A stretch of DNA of 64,000 bases from Sulfomarinibacter sp963741385 (GCA_963741385.1 CAVUHO010000015.1:124001-188000), one strand, 5' to 3'; numbered from the stretch's first letter, positions 17,277-26,032 are shown. A program made the numbers and translations. Notes: generated from the sequence alone by a model not told the origin.

Positions 17277-17982
17277 TGAGGAGAAACGGACCCCGGAGCG
17301 TGAGGGCGCACTCTATTTCGGAGCCATGGGCGCGGGGTTGTCGCACGAGCTGAACAACATCTTCAACATCATCAACGAGCTCGCGGGTCTCCAGCAGGAT
17401 ATCGTAGCGGCCGCAACCCAGGGCGGCGCGGCAGGGCTCGCGCGGGTCACGGATCTCGCGGCGCGGATCAAGTCCCAGGTCGGACGCGGCGAGGAGATCA
17501 ACCGCAGTCTGCACCGGCTGTCCCACAGTGTCGACGACACGGATGTCGAGTTCGACCTCGGTGAGGCGCTGATCCTCTTCGACTCACTGGCGGCGCGGGC
17601 CGCGCGGTTGGCGGAGGTCGGGATCGAGGTCCGTCCGCCCGAGACCGCGATCGCGCATCGCGGAAGCCCGTTTGCCCTGCTGGTGGCCCTCCACGCGTGT
17701 GTAAGAGTGGCGTTGGCAGCCGCGTCGTCACAACGCCGGATTGCGGTGTGGGCCGACGATGGGCCCGACGGTGTGCGGATCATCGTGAGCAGCGCCGATG
17801 CAATTCCCGGGCTGACCGCCGATCCGTCCATCGCCGGGATGCTGGAAAGCGGCTGCGCGGCCCTCGCTGCAGTACCTCGAATCGAAACGACTCCCGGAGG
17901 GGAATCTCGGATTATCCTGGATCTGGGTGGCCGGTCAGCGGCCGTTGCCGCTCCGGAAAACGAACGACGAGCGGAGGTTTGA
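17269..17982 (+). CDS. Degenerate histidine kinase (DHp with H-box; ATPase domain lacking catalytic boxes)
   Basis: A 237-residue soluble protein. Residues 15-45 hold a kinase H-box, MGAGLSHELNNIFNIINELA, with His near residue 26, as in the neighbouring NtrB-type kinase. The second half has the spacing of a HATPase domain (EVRPPETAIAHRGSPFALL, ending RIILDLGG). However, the N-box asparagine is absent (ALHACVRVALAAA) and no DxGxG or GxGLGL box exists. It probably cannot bind ATP and may be phosphorylated by a partner, like ChpT or Hpt proteins. It overlaps the previous receiver by 8 bp and precedes the next by 5 bp. Confidence 0.65.
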   Translation: MHDEEKRTPEREGALYFGAMGAGLSHELNNIFNIINELAGLQQDIVAAATQGGAAGLARVTDLAARIKSQVGRGEEINRSLHRLSHSVDDTDVEFDLGEALILFDSLAARAARLAEVGIEVRPPETAIAHRGSPFALLVALHACVRVALAAASSQRRIAVWADDGPDGVRIIVSSADAIPGLTADPSIAGMLESGCAALAAVPRIETTPGGESRIILDLGGRSAAVAAPENERRAEV

Positions 17983-17987
17983 TTCCC

Positions 17988-18413
17988 ATGGATCGAGTTC
18001 TTCTGGTCGATGACGAAGTGACGTTTCTCGAAGCGCTCGCCGAGCGCCTGCAGATTCGCGGGCTGGAGGTCGTGTGTGCCAAATCCGGACGGGAAGCGCT
18101 GACCGCCGTGGAGGAGCAGACCTTCGACGCGGTGGTCCTGGATCTCTCCATGCCCGGGTTGGACGGCATCGAGACCCTTCGCCGGCTGCGCCAGATGCGG
18201 CCCGAACTGCAGGTGATGATTCTTTCGGGTCGGGCGACCGTTCAGACCGCCGTCGAAGCGACGCGTCTTGGGGCCACCGACATTTTCGAAAAGCCGACCG
18301 ACGTGGAAACCCTGGTGCAGCGCATCCGGTCCGCGCGTGCGGCACGGCTGTCGCACGAACAGGAAATCGCGCAGGAACACATCGACGAAATCATGCGCAC
18401 CAAGGGCTGGTAG
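17988..18413 (+). CDS. Single-domain response regulator (CheY-like)
   Basis: A 141-residue receiver with a helical C-terminal extension (EQEIAQEHIDEIMRTKGW). Key residues are in VLLVDDEVTF, AVVLDLSMPGLDG, MILSGRAT and FEKPT. A GGAGG-type site precedes ATG 17988. Its stop lies next to the stop of the convergent SulP gene with essentially no spacer, so the two transcripts must overlap. Confidence 0.88.
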   Translation: MDRVLLVDDEVTFLEALAERLQIRGLEVVCAKSGREALTAVEEQTFDAVVLDLSMPGLDGIETLRRLRQMRPELQVMILSGRATVQTAVEATRLGATDIFEKPTDVETLVQRIRSARAARLSHEQEIAQEHIDEIMRTKGW

Positions 18414-18414
18414 G

Positions 18415-21400
18415 TCAGCTCACCCCGGTGTCGATCTGAACGACCTCGACGAGGGGGCAGTGTTCCTCGTCCACCCCACGGTGGGTTTCCGCGTGCGCGC
18501 ACTCGATCGCCTTGGCCTGGGTTGGGAAGATGCACTCCTCGCCGATGGTCGTGTGGACCCCGGTCCGCCGGAGGACGTCGAGCACCTCGTCGCGGAGCCC
18601 GCTGACGCACACCCGGAGCCCGCGGTTTCGCAGTCGGTCGAAGACCTCTACAAGGCCCTCGGCCGCTTCTTCGTCGATCCGTTCGAGCGTGTGGCCGGCG
18701 ATGATCAGGCAGCGCAGCTCGGGGAGGCTGTCGACCACCCCGTCGATGCCGCGGATGAAGTGTTTGAGCGTGGAGTAGTCGAGACGACCATCGAACCGGA
18801 CGACGGAGAGACATCGGCACCGTGCCAGTGAGTGCCGCCGCGCACCGCGGAGCGAGCCGTCGGGGTGGAGGGAGAGCTCGGTGACGTGCGGCAGGAGCCC
18901 CTCGAGCGGGCAGTTCTTGTCGTCCTCCGCGGGGTGGGTCTCACTCCACATTTCGGCCAGCGCCCCGGTCAGCGACGGGTAGATGTCGTCGACGCCGATG
19001 TCGTCGCCGACCCCGGTTCGGGCCAGGGTCTCGAAGACGGCGTCCGGCAGCCGGCACAGCGTGACCCGGTGCCCGCAGCGCCGGGAGTGCCGCACCAGGT
19101 CGAGCAGGTTTTCAGCCTGGGCGGGTTCAAGCCGTGTCAATGCGGCGCACACGAAAATGACGGAGGTCACCGAAGGACGGTGTTCCCGCCAGCGTTCGAA
19201 CTCGCCGATCATGACGTCGTGGCCTGCAAAACCCGAGGCGTTGTCCAGCCGCAGGACGGCGATGGTCGGGCAGAGGCGGAGACCGGAGCGGATGGCGTCG
19301 CGCAGGCCGCCCTTGGGGTGGACACCGAGCTCGGTCAGCTGAGGGGCGAGTGGATACAGCGGGCACGCGCGCTCGTCGGAGTCCACGTGGGCCTGTGCCC
19401 ACCGGGAAGCCACGGCCAGCGACCCGGTCGGGAAGAGGTGGGCCGAGTCGATCACATCCTGGCGGCCGATCTGGGTGATGACGTCAACCACCTCGTCCGG
19501 CAACCCGCAGAAGGAGACCTCGAGCTGATGGATGTTCAGTTCATCCACCAGCCGGCACAGGCGTTGCGCGCCTTCGCTGTCGATCGAAGTCACCCCGTGA
19601 GAGACGATCACCACCTGACGGATATCGGGACGGTTGGCGACGCGTTCGAAGATCCATTCCTCGACGTAGCGGACGTTGGCGCGGTTGATCGGGCTTTCGA
19701 TCCGCAAGACGGCGATGTGGCGGCACTTCGGCAGGCGGTAGCGGGTAGCATCGTGGAGCGAGCCGTCCGGGTGCAGGGAAAGCTCGGTGAGGCGGGGGAC
19801 GATGCCGAGGAACGGACAGTCGATTTCGTCGGAGTCGCGGTGGGCCGGGACATAGATCGCGGCGATGGCTCGGGCGTCGGTAGCGAAGATGTTCTCCTCG
19901 CCGATCCGCTCGTACAGGTGCGAGCGTTTCAGGACATCGAGGACCTTGTCGGAAAGATCTGTCACACCGACCTGGATGCGCGTGGCCCGCAGACGATCCA
20001 CGAGGTGGCGCAGCGTCTCTTCCCCCGTGGCGTCGATCTCGGTAATGCCCTGGCCCGAGAGCAGCAGATAGCGGAGGTCGGGGTGGTCCGCTACCTGAGC
20101 CAGGATCTCGTCCTCGAGGTACGAGGTGCTGGCGAAATTGAGAGGGCCGTCAAAACCGACGACTGCCACGTAGCGACAGCTTGCAAGGTCGTGGCGGTCG
20201 GCGTCGTACACGGTGCCGTCCGCCGCTGGCACCAGCCGCGACACGTGCGGCCTCATCGACCGGAAGAGGTAGCCCCCGAGCGACAGGGCCACGCCCATGA
20301 AGATGCCCCATTCGAGGTGGGGGGCGAGGGCGAGGGTGCCGACAAACGTGATGACCGAAACCAGACCGTCAAACGGGTTGGTCCGCCAGGCGTGCACGAA
20401 CCCGCTGACGTTGAGCAGGCCGATCACCGCCATCATGATGATCGCCGCGAGCACGGCCTGCGGGAGGAAGTACAACAGCGGCGACAGGAACAGCAGAACT
20501 ATCATCACGACGACGGACGAGAAGACGTTGGACAGGCCCGTCCTCGCGCCGGCCTGGAGGTTGACCGCCGACCGCGAAAACGACCCCGAGACCGCATAGC
20601 TCTGGAATAGACAGCCGACCATGTTGGCAAGGCCCTGGCCGATCAGCTCCTGGTTGGGGTCGAGCCGCTGGCGGGTCTTGGCGGCCATGGCCTTGGCGAT
20701 CGAGATGGCCTCCATGAAACCGAGAAGCGAGATGATGATCGCCGGCGCCAGCAGCTTGGGGATGACGGTCGTGTCGAGGCGGGGCGCCTTGGGCGACGGG
20801 AGGCCGCGGGGGATGGCACCGACGACCGCCCCGCCGCCGACCAGCACCAGGGCCTCGGGGTCGAGGGGGCGGCCGCCGACCTTGAGCCGCCACCGGAGAC
20901 CATCGGTGGGCGCGCCGTCCGGTAGAAGTTCCCGTTCGTAGAATCCTGCGGCGGGGTCACCCTCTAAAACCCGCGCGAACACCAGAGAGCGGAGCGACGT
21001 CCGGGTGCCGGACACCTCTTCTTTGATTCCCCCGATATGGGTGTCCAGCAGCCCCGCCATCTGGTGAAGAGCGAGCGCTCTTTCCTGGATCCCGCCGTCG
21101 TCGGCGATGGTCAGGTGGGTTTCGAGGGCGTCGACGTCGCGTTCACTGTGGCAGCGTTGGCAGAACTCGCCCGCACCGTGGGCGACCGTCATGCTGGTCT
21201 GGCTGCCTTCGAAACGGAGCTCTTCCATGCGCTTCTGGTTCGTGACCTCGGAGTTGAACTCTTCGACCAGGGCGGGCAGGCGCGGCGAGCGGATCTCGTC
21301 CGCCGACACCGTCTCGTTGTGCTCGAAACCGAAGGCCCACGCCAGCAGGCTGGTCACCACCACCGCGATCAGGACGTTGGGCAGCCGCGGGTTGAGGCGA

Positions 21401-21999
21401 CGCGTTCCGACCATGATTGCGAACGCCACCACCGCCATGCCCAGAGTCGGTAGGTGGGTCCAGTGAATCGCCGCCTCGACCACCCGCTGAATGGTCTGGT
21501 AGTGGTGCTCCGCCTTCTCCACCGACACCCCGAAGATCTTGTCGAGCTGTGACGTGGCGATGATCAGGGCTGCGGCGTTGGTGAAACCGTTCACGACGGG
21601 GTGCGAGAGAAAGTTGACGACCAGCCCGAGACGGGCGATGCCGAGCAGAAACTGAAAGATCCCCACCATCAGGGCGAGGAGGATGGCGTAGGCGATGAAC
21701 TGCTCGCCGCCTGCGGTGGCGAGCGGCTCGAGAGTTGCCGCCGTCATCAGCGACACCACCGCGACCGGGCCGGTGGCCAGCTGCCGGCTCGACCCGAACA
21801 GAGTGGCGACCATCGGCGGCAGGAAGGCCGCGTACAAACCGTAGTAGGCGGGCAGGCCGGCGAGCTGCGCGTAGGCCATGGACTGCGGGACGAGCACCAG
21901 GGCGACAGTGAGCCCGGCCATGAAGTCGACGCGGATTGTCTCCGGTGTCAGCTCGCGGAACCAATCGAGAAACGGGAAAATCCTGCGGAGTATTTTCAT
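18415..21999 (-). CDS. SulP-family anion transporter with CxxCH loop insertion and four tandem STAS-like domains
   Basis: A 1194-residue protein, roughly twice the usual SulP length of ~550-600. Residues 1-575 are the transporter domain: DFMAGLTVALVLVPQSMAYA, then NGFTNAAALIIATSQ and LLGFMEAISIAKAMA. Residues ~228-400, between the predicted TM7 and TM8, are an insertion of about 150 residues holding a c-type haem-like motif, CQRCH at 280-284. By SLC26/SulP topology this loop should face the periplasm. Residues ~585-730, 735-880, 885-1033 and 1036-1183 are four STAS-like repeats, each closing with a Cys-Pro motif (DCPF, ACPL, NCPL, HCPL). Only repeat 1 (IDATGEETL) keeps a hydroxyl residue at the SpoIIAA phospho-serine position; repeats 2-4 have Glu, Ala and Glu. 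It is convergent with the receiver operon. The substrate is unknown. Confidence 0.85.
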   Translation of the reverse strand: MKILRRIFPFLDWFRELTPETIRVDFMAGLTVALVLVPQSMAYAQLAGLPAYYGLYAAFLPPMVATLFGSSRQLATGPVAVVSLMTAATLEPLATAGGEQFIAYAILLALMVGIFQFLLGIARLGLVVNFLSHPVVNGFTNAAALIIATSQLDKIFGVSVEKAEHHYQTIQRVVEAAIHWTHLPTLGMAVVAFAIMVGTRRLNPRLPNVLIAVVVTSLLAWAFGFEHNETVSADEIRSPRLPALVEEFNSEVTNQKRMEELRFEGSQTSMTVAHGAGEFCQRCHSERDVDALETHLTIADDGGIQERALALHQMAGLLDTHIGGIKEEVSGTRTSLRSLVFARVLEGDPAAGFYERELLPDGAPTDGLRWRLKVGGRPLDPEALVLVGGGAVVGAIPRGLPSPKAPRLDTTVIPKLLAPAIIISLLGFMEAISIAKAMAAKTRQRLDPNQELIGQGLANMVGCLFQSYAVSGSFSRSAVNLQAGARTGLSNVFSSVVVMIVLLFLSPLLYFLPQAVLAAIIMMAVIGLLNVSGFVHAWRTNPFDGLVSVITFVGTLALAPHLEWGIFMGVALSLGGYLFRSMRPHVSRLVPAADGTVYDADRHDLASCRYVAVVGFDGPLNFASTSYLEDEILAQVADHPDLRYLLLSGQGITEIDATGEETLRHLVDRLRATRIQVGVTDLSDKVLDVLKRSHLYERIGEENIFATDARAIAAIYVPAHRDSDEIDCPFLGIVPRLTELSLHPDGSLHDATRYRLPKCRHIAVLRIESPINRANVRYVEEWIFERVANRPDIRQVVIVSHGVTSIDSEGAQRLCRLVDELNIHQLEVSFCGLPDEVVDVITQIGRQDVIDSAHLFPTGSLAVASRWAQAHVDSDERACPLYPLAPQLTELGVHPKGGLRDAIRSGLRLCPTIAVLRLDNASGFAGHDVMIGEFERWREHRPSVTSVIFVCAALTRLEPAQAENLLDLVRHSRRCGHRVTLCRLPDAVFETLARTGVGDDIGVDDIYPSLTGALAEMWSETHPAEDDKNCPLEGLLPHVTELSLHPDGSLRGARRHSLARCRCLSVVRFDGRLDYSTLKHFIRGIDGVVDSLPELRCLIIAGHTLERIDEEAAEGLVEVFDRLRNRGLRVCVSGLRDEVLDVLRRTGVHTTIGEECIFPTQAKAIECAHAETHRGVDEEHCPLVEVVQIDTGVS

Positions 22000-22022
22000 G
22001 AGACGCCGCCCACCATCGGGTG

Positions 22023-22028
22023 AGTATA
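22023..22028 (-). promoter_or_regulatory. Putative -10 element (TATACT) for the SulP gene
   Basis: Read on the minus strand, TATACT ends 23 nt before the ATG at 21999, giving a leader of about 17 nt. No convincing -35 is seen. Confidence 0.35.
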
Positions 22029-22111
22029 CCTTGCTCGTTTGTAATCTTTGCTCCCGAATAGGGATGTCTTTCTGCGCCGTGGTAGTGCTCAACAGATACG
22101 TTGTCGCAGGC

Positions 22112-22140
22112 TTGTGCAGAATTTCACATTCCGCTATCAT
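22112..22140 (+). promoter_or_regulatory. Sigma70-type promoter of the hdr-sdh operon (TTGTGC-17-TATCAT)
   Basis: TTGTGC at 22112-22117 and TATCAT at 22135-22140 are separated by 17 bp. The start would fall near 22147, giving a leader of about 22 nt with GAAGGGAG just before ATG 22169. The -10 box overlaps the alternative ATG at 22139, which argues against that start. Confidence 0.55.
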
Positions 22141-22168
22141 GGCCTCCAGATTTTTGAAGGGAGTGCCC

Positions 22169-22609
22169 ATGGAAGGCGAACCCACGAGCCCAGCCAACCA
22201 ACTCAGAATCCCCGGCTTTCTCGACCCGGTGCGACGGGCGGCGGTCGACAAGGTGGCGGAGCTGTCCGGTGAAAACGTGTATGAGTGCATGCAGTGCGGC
22301 ACCTGTTCGGCGGTCTGTCCGATGGTGGAGTCGATGGGTTTCACGACCCGCCAGGGGATCCACTATCTCCAGTTCGGCATGGTCGAAAAGGTGGTCGATG
22401 CCCGCATCGGCGAGTACTGCGCGTCGTGCCACACCTGCCAGGTGCGGTGCCCGCGCGGCATCGAGGTGCCCAAGATATTCGAGGCCGTGCGGCTGTTGTC
22501 GTTGCGCAAGAACGACGATTTGATCATCCTCAGTGAGATCCCGAAAGAAACCCTCGAGGGGGCGCCTCAGATCGCCATGGTCAGCGCCTTCCGCAAGCTG
22601 ACGGCGTGA
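22169..22609 (+). CDS. HdrC-like 4Fe-4S dicluster protein
   Basis: A 146-residue cytosolic iron-sulfur protein. Two ferredoxin-type clusters are ligated by CMQCGTCSAVCP (Cys 40, 43, 46, 50) and CASCHTCQVRCPRGIEVP (Cys 84, 87, 90, 94), the HdrC spacing. In heterodisulfide reductase and related complexes HdrC passes electrons to HdrB. Here HdrB follows 7 bp later and fumarate reductase-type SdhB/SdhA come after, so it is likely an electron-transfer subunit of a soluble or membrane-associated SdhAB-HdrBC complex. ATG 22169 has a good RBS. Confidence 0.85.
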   Translation: MEGEPTSPANQLRIPGFLDPVRRAAVDKVAELSGENVYECMQCGTCSAVCPMVESMGFTTRQGIHYLQFGMVEKVVDARIGEYCASCHTCQVRCPRGIEVPKIFEAVRLLSLRKNDDLIILSEIPKETLEGAPQIAMVSAFRKLTA

Positions 22610-22616
22610 GGTGACG

Positions 22617-23474
22617 ATGAAGATCGCGTATTACCCCGGGTGCACCATGAAGACCAGGGCGGCCTCTCTCGAGTTGGCCGCGGTCGAGGCCCTCAACATG
22701 CTCGGAGTGGAGTTTACCGAGCTCGAGCGTTGGAACTGCTGCGGCGCCGTGTTCTCTCTCGCCGAGGACGACCTCATCCATCACGTGGCGCCCGTCCGCA
22801 ACCTCATCCGCGCCCAGCAGGAGGGCTGCGACACGGTCGTCACCATCTGTTCGCAGTGCTACAACACGCTGGCCCGTGCGAACCTGCTGGTTCGTTCCGA
22901 TCGGGAGAAGCTCGACACCATCAACCGTTTCATGGATGAGGAGCCCGACTACGACGGCGGTATCGAGGTCATCCACTACCTCACGTTGCTGCGCGACGTC
23001 GTGGGTTGGGACGCGCTCAAGGCAAAGGTCGTCAGACCCCTTGACGGGCTCAAGGTGGCGCCTTTCTACGGCTGCACCCTGCTGCGACCCGACGAAGTCT
23101 CCATCGACCCCCTCCACGAAGGTGTGCTCGAGCAGTTCCTGCGCGCCCTCGGCGCCGAGCCGGTCGCCCACTCCGCGGCCACCGAGTGCTGCGGTTCCTA
23201 CCAGATGCTGGCCCACCCCGAGGAGGGCCTGCAGCGGGCGGCCAAGGTCATCGGCTCGGCCAACCACGCCGGCGCCGAAGCGCTGGTTCTGAGCTGCCCC
23301 CTGTGCGAGTACAACCTCGGCACCCGGCAGCCGGATGTGGTGGCCTTGGGAGGGGAGCTCAAACCGGTGCCGACTCTTTACTTCACCCAGCTTCTCGGGA
23401 TCGCGCTCGGGCTCGAGCCCGACCTCTACCGTCTCGATCTGGCCGGCCCGGCAGGCGCGCGATCTCTTGGTTGA
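22617..23474 (+). CDS. HdrB-like CCG-domain subunit
   Basis: A 285-residue protein with two cysteine-rich CCG domains: YYPGCTMK ... WNCCGAV ... CSQCYN, and YGCTLLRP ... ECCGSYQM ... CPLCEYN. These motifs bind the non-cubane 4Fe-4S clusters of HdrB. The same domains occur in TfrB of thiol:fumarate reductase, SdhE of MfrABE-type methylmenaquinol:fumarate reductases and archaeal-type SdhC. It probably joins the SdhAB module to a disulfide or quinone partner. ATG 22617 follows GAGGTGA; GTG 22611 is possible. Confidence 0.85.
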   Translation: MKIAYYPGCTMKTRAASLELAAVEALNMLGVEFTELERWNCCGAVFSLAEDDLIHHVAPVRNLIRAQQEGCDTVVTICSQCYNTLARANLLVRSDREKLDTINRFMDEEPDYDGGIEVIHYLTLLRDVVGWDALKAKVVRPLDGLKVAPFYGCTLLRPDEVSIDPLHEGVLEQFLRALGAEPVAHSAATECCGSYQMLAHPEEGLQRAAKVIGSANHAGAEALVLSCPLCEYNLGTRQPDVVALGGELKPVPTLYFTQLLGIALGLEPDLYRLDLAGPAGARSLG

Positions 23475-23517
23475 AAAGAACTTCGTGGCCGCGGCCACGG
23501 TCTGAGGAAGGTGAAAG

Positions 23518-24268
23518 ATGGACACAGCAGTCATCCCCGAGGTTGCAGCCAAGACGATCCCCATCTTCGTGATGGGCAAGAAGTACGAGGTGCCAGAGAC
23601 CCTGACGATCATGAAGGCGCTCGAGTACGCCGGCTACCAGTACATCCGCGGCTGCGGCTGCCGGGGCGGCATCTGCGGCGCCTGCGCCACGGTCTACCGC
23701 AAGGCCGGCGACTACAAGATCTACACCGGTCTCGCCTGCCAGACGGTGGTCGAGCCCGAGATGTACCTCACGCAGATTCCCTTCTACCCGGCCAACCGGG
23801 CGAGCTACGACTTTGAAGAGATCGAAGCGACCCCCGAGTCCATCTTCAAGCTCTACCCCGAGCTCTTCCGGTGCGTGGCCTGCAACGCCTGCTCCAAGGT
23901 CTGCCCGATGGATGTCGAGGTTCTCGACTACGTCGTCGGCGCTCAAGCGCGGAGATATCAAGGCCGCGGCCGAGATCTCCTTCGACTGCATCCAGTGCGG
24001 TCTGTGCACCAGCCGCTGCATGGGCGAGATGGCCCAGTACCACATCGCCCAGTTGGCGCGACGTCTGTACGGCGGCAAGCTGGCCCCCAGGGCCGAGCAC
24101 CTGCAGACGATGTGCGACAACATCGAGGCCGGCGCCTTTGACGAGGAGCTCGCGAAAGTCAAGACCCTCGGTGTGGACGACATGAAGAAGATCTACACGG
24201 AACGCGAAATGGAACCGGCCATGTCGGACGAGAGCTGGAAGCCCGCCTCGTCCGTTGGTCTGGCCTGA
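23518..24268 (+). CDS. SdhB/TfrB-type iron-sulfur subunit, frame interrupted once
   Basis: Iron-sulfur subunit of a succinate dehydrogenase/fumarate reductase-like enzyme. An N-terminal 2Fe-2S ferredoxin domain has GCGCRGGICGACATVY and a distal GLACQT. The C-terminal 4Fe-4S motifs are CVACNACSKVCPMDVEV and CIQCGLCTSRC. The frame changes by +1 at about 23938-23945, in GTCGGCGCTCAAG. Restoring a lost GC (GGCGCGCTC) joins VLDYVVGA to LKRGDIKAAAE, the expected continuation. The two parts together give ~250 residues, normal for the family. Likely an assembly error or a recent mutation, since flanking sequence is well conserved. Preceded by GAAGGTGAAAG. Confidence 0.8.
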
Positions 24269-24278
24269 GAGGTGGAAG

Positions 24279-25951
24279 ATGCCCTACACACCTGAACTCA
24301 AAGAACTCATCAAAAAGGTCGAAGCCACCCGCGCCGAGCGCGTCGAGCGCAAGAAGAAGGGCGAAGAAGTCCCCTTCCTGCAGTCTCGACGAGCGCAAGG
24401 AGCGTCTCAAGTTCCACCCCGATTTCAAGGAAGAGGGGCGGCGCGAGCTCAAGGTCGGCCCCTCCAAGGGCTACGGCATTGCCCATGAGATCGCCGACGT
24501 ACTCGAGGCCACCAGCCGGGTCGCGCCGGAAAAGATCGATCTCTCCAACCCGGCCTACGAGACCGACGTCCTGATCATCGGCGGCGGCGGCGCCGGCACC
24601 TCGGCCGCGATCCTCGCCCAGGAGCAGGGCGCCAAGGTCATCATCGCCACCAAGCTGCGCCACGGCGACGCCAACACCATGATGGCCGAGGGCGGCATTC
24701 AGGCAGCCTCGCAAGGGCGAGAAGGACTCGCCCTACTACCACTATCTCGACGTCATGGGCGGCGGCCACTTCACCAATATGCCGGAGCTTGTCGAAACGC
24801 TGGTCAACGAATGCGCCCGACGCCATCCGCTGGCTCGAACACTCGGCGTCAACTTCACCAAGGACGCCGACGGCCGTCTGATGACCATCCACGGCGGCGG
24901 CACCTCGCGCAAGCGCATGCACTACGCCGCGGACATCACCGGCGCCGAGATCATGCGCACCATCCGCGACGAGTCGCGCAACCGCGGCGAAGACATCACG
25001 GTGCTCGAGTTCTCCCCGGCCGTCGAGCTGGTCCTCAACGAACACGGCCACTGCGCGGGCGCGGTGCTCTACAACCTGGAGACCGAAGAGTACTTCCTGG
25101 TCAAGGCCAAGGCCGTGATCCTGGCCACCGGCGGCTGCGGCCGTCTCCACATCCAGGGCTTCATGACCACCAACCACTACGGCGCCACCGCTGACGGCAT
25201 CGTCATCGGCTACCGCGCCGGGGTGCCGGTGTCCTTCCTCCACACGGTCCAGTACCACCCCACCGGAGTGGTCTTCCCGGAGCAGGCCGAGGGAATTCTG
25301 ATCACCGAGAAGTTCCGCGGCGCCGGCGCCAACCTGGTCAACGTCGAGGGCAACCAGTTCGTCAACGAGCGCGAGCCGCGAGACGTCGAGGCGGCGTCGA
25401 TCATCAAGGAGTGCGTCGCCGACGGTCTCGGCGTGCCGACGCCCACGGGCCGCCTCGGTGTCTGGCTCGACTCGCCGATGATCGAGATGCTCGACGGCGA
25501 GGGCACCGTGAAGAGAGAGTTCCCCGGCAAGTACATCCTCTTCAAGCGCTTCGACATCGACATCACCAAGGAGCCGATGCTCATCTACCCGACCCTCCAC
25601 TACCAGAACGGCGGGCTCGAGTTCCAGTCGAACGGCACCACCTGCGTCCCCGGTCTCTACGCGGCGGGCGAGGTCGGCGGCGGTATCCACGGCGCCAACC
25701 GCCTGATGGGCAACTCGCTGCTCGACATCATCGTCTTCGGTCGCATCGCCGGCAAGAACGCGGCCGAGTTCGCCCTCAACTCGTGGAAAGACGGCGCCCT
25801 CAACCTCGACCACGTCGCGGCCTACAACAAAGAGGTCGTTGACGCCGGGGTCGCCGACGGACGGGTCGCACCGGCCCTGCTCCCGATGTACACCGACGAA
25901 CGCATCCGCGAGCGCCAGCTCACCTCGCACTACGTGGGAAACGTCAGGTAG
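24279..25951 (+). CDS. SdhA/TfrA-type FAD flavoprotein, frame interrupted at several sites
   Basis: Catalytic flavoprotein of the succinate/fumarate (or related) oxidoreductase. DVLIIGGGGAGTSAAI binds FAD; RHGDANTMMAEGGIQAA is the covalent-flavin histidine region; HGGGTSRKRMHYAADITG and EVGGGIHGANRLMGNSL are substrate/FAD motifs. The translation needs four corrections: a +1 change near 24383-24390 (TCTCG, apparently missing TC), another near 24707-24713, and a compensating pair at ~24809 and ~24841 that restores APDAIRWLEH. From 24842 to the stop the frame is intact. Total length is ~555 residues. No membrane-anchor subunit (SdhC/D) follows; HdrB/HdrC may replace it. Confidence 0.8.
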
Positions 25952-25978
25952 CGTTCACAACGACACCAGACGAAATAC

Positions 25979-26010
25979 GAGGCCGGCATCAGCCGGCCTC
26001 GTTCATTTTT
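25979..26010 (+). terminator. Rho-independent terminator of the hdr-sdh operon
   Basis: A perfect 9-bp stem, GAGGCCGGC / GCCGGCCTC, with an ATCA loop at 25979-26000, then GTTCATTTTT. It begins 28 bp after the sdhA-like stop. Confidence 0.9.
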
Positions 26011-26032
26011 CGAATCCTGTTTCAGGTGGTGG

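Noticed and set aside
23938..24845. Programmed ribosomal frameshifting in the SdhB/SdhA-like genes
   Set aside because: The shift sites share no slippery heptamer or following structure, and there are several, including a compensating pair; error or mutation is simpler.
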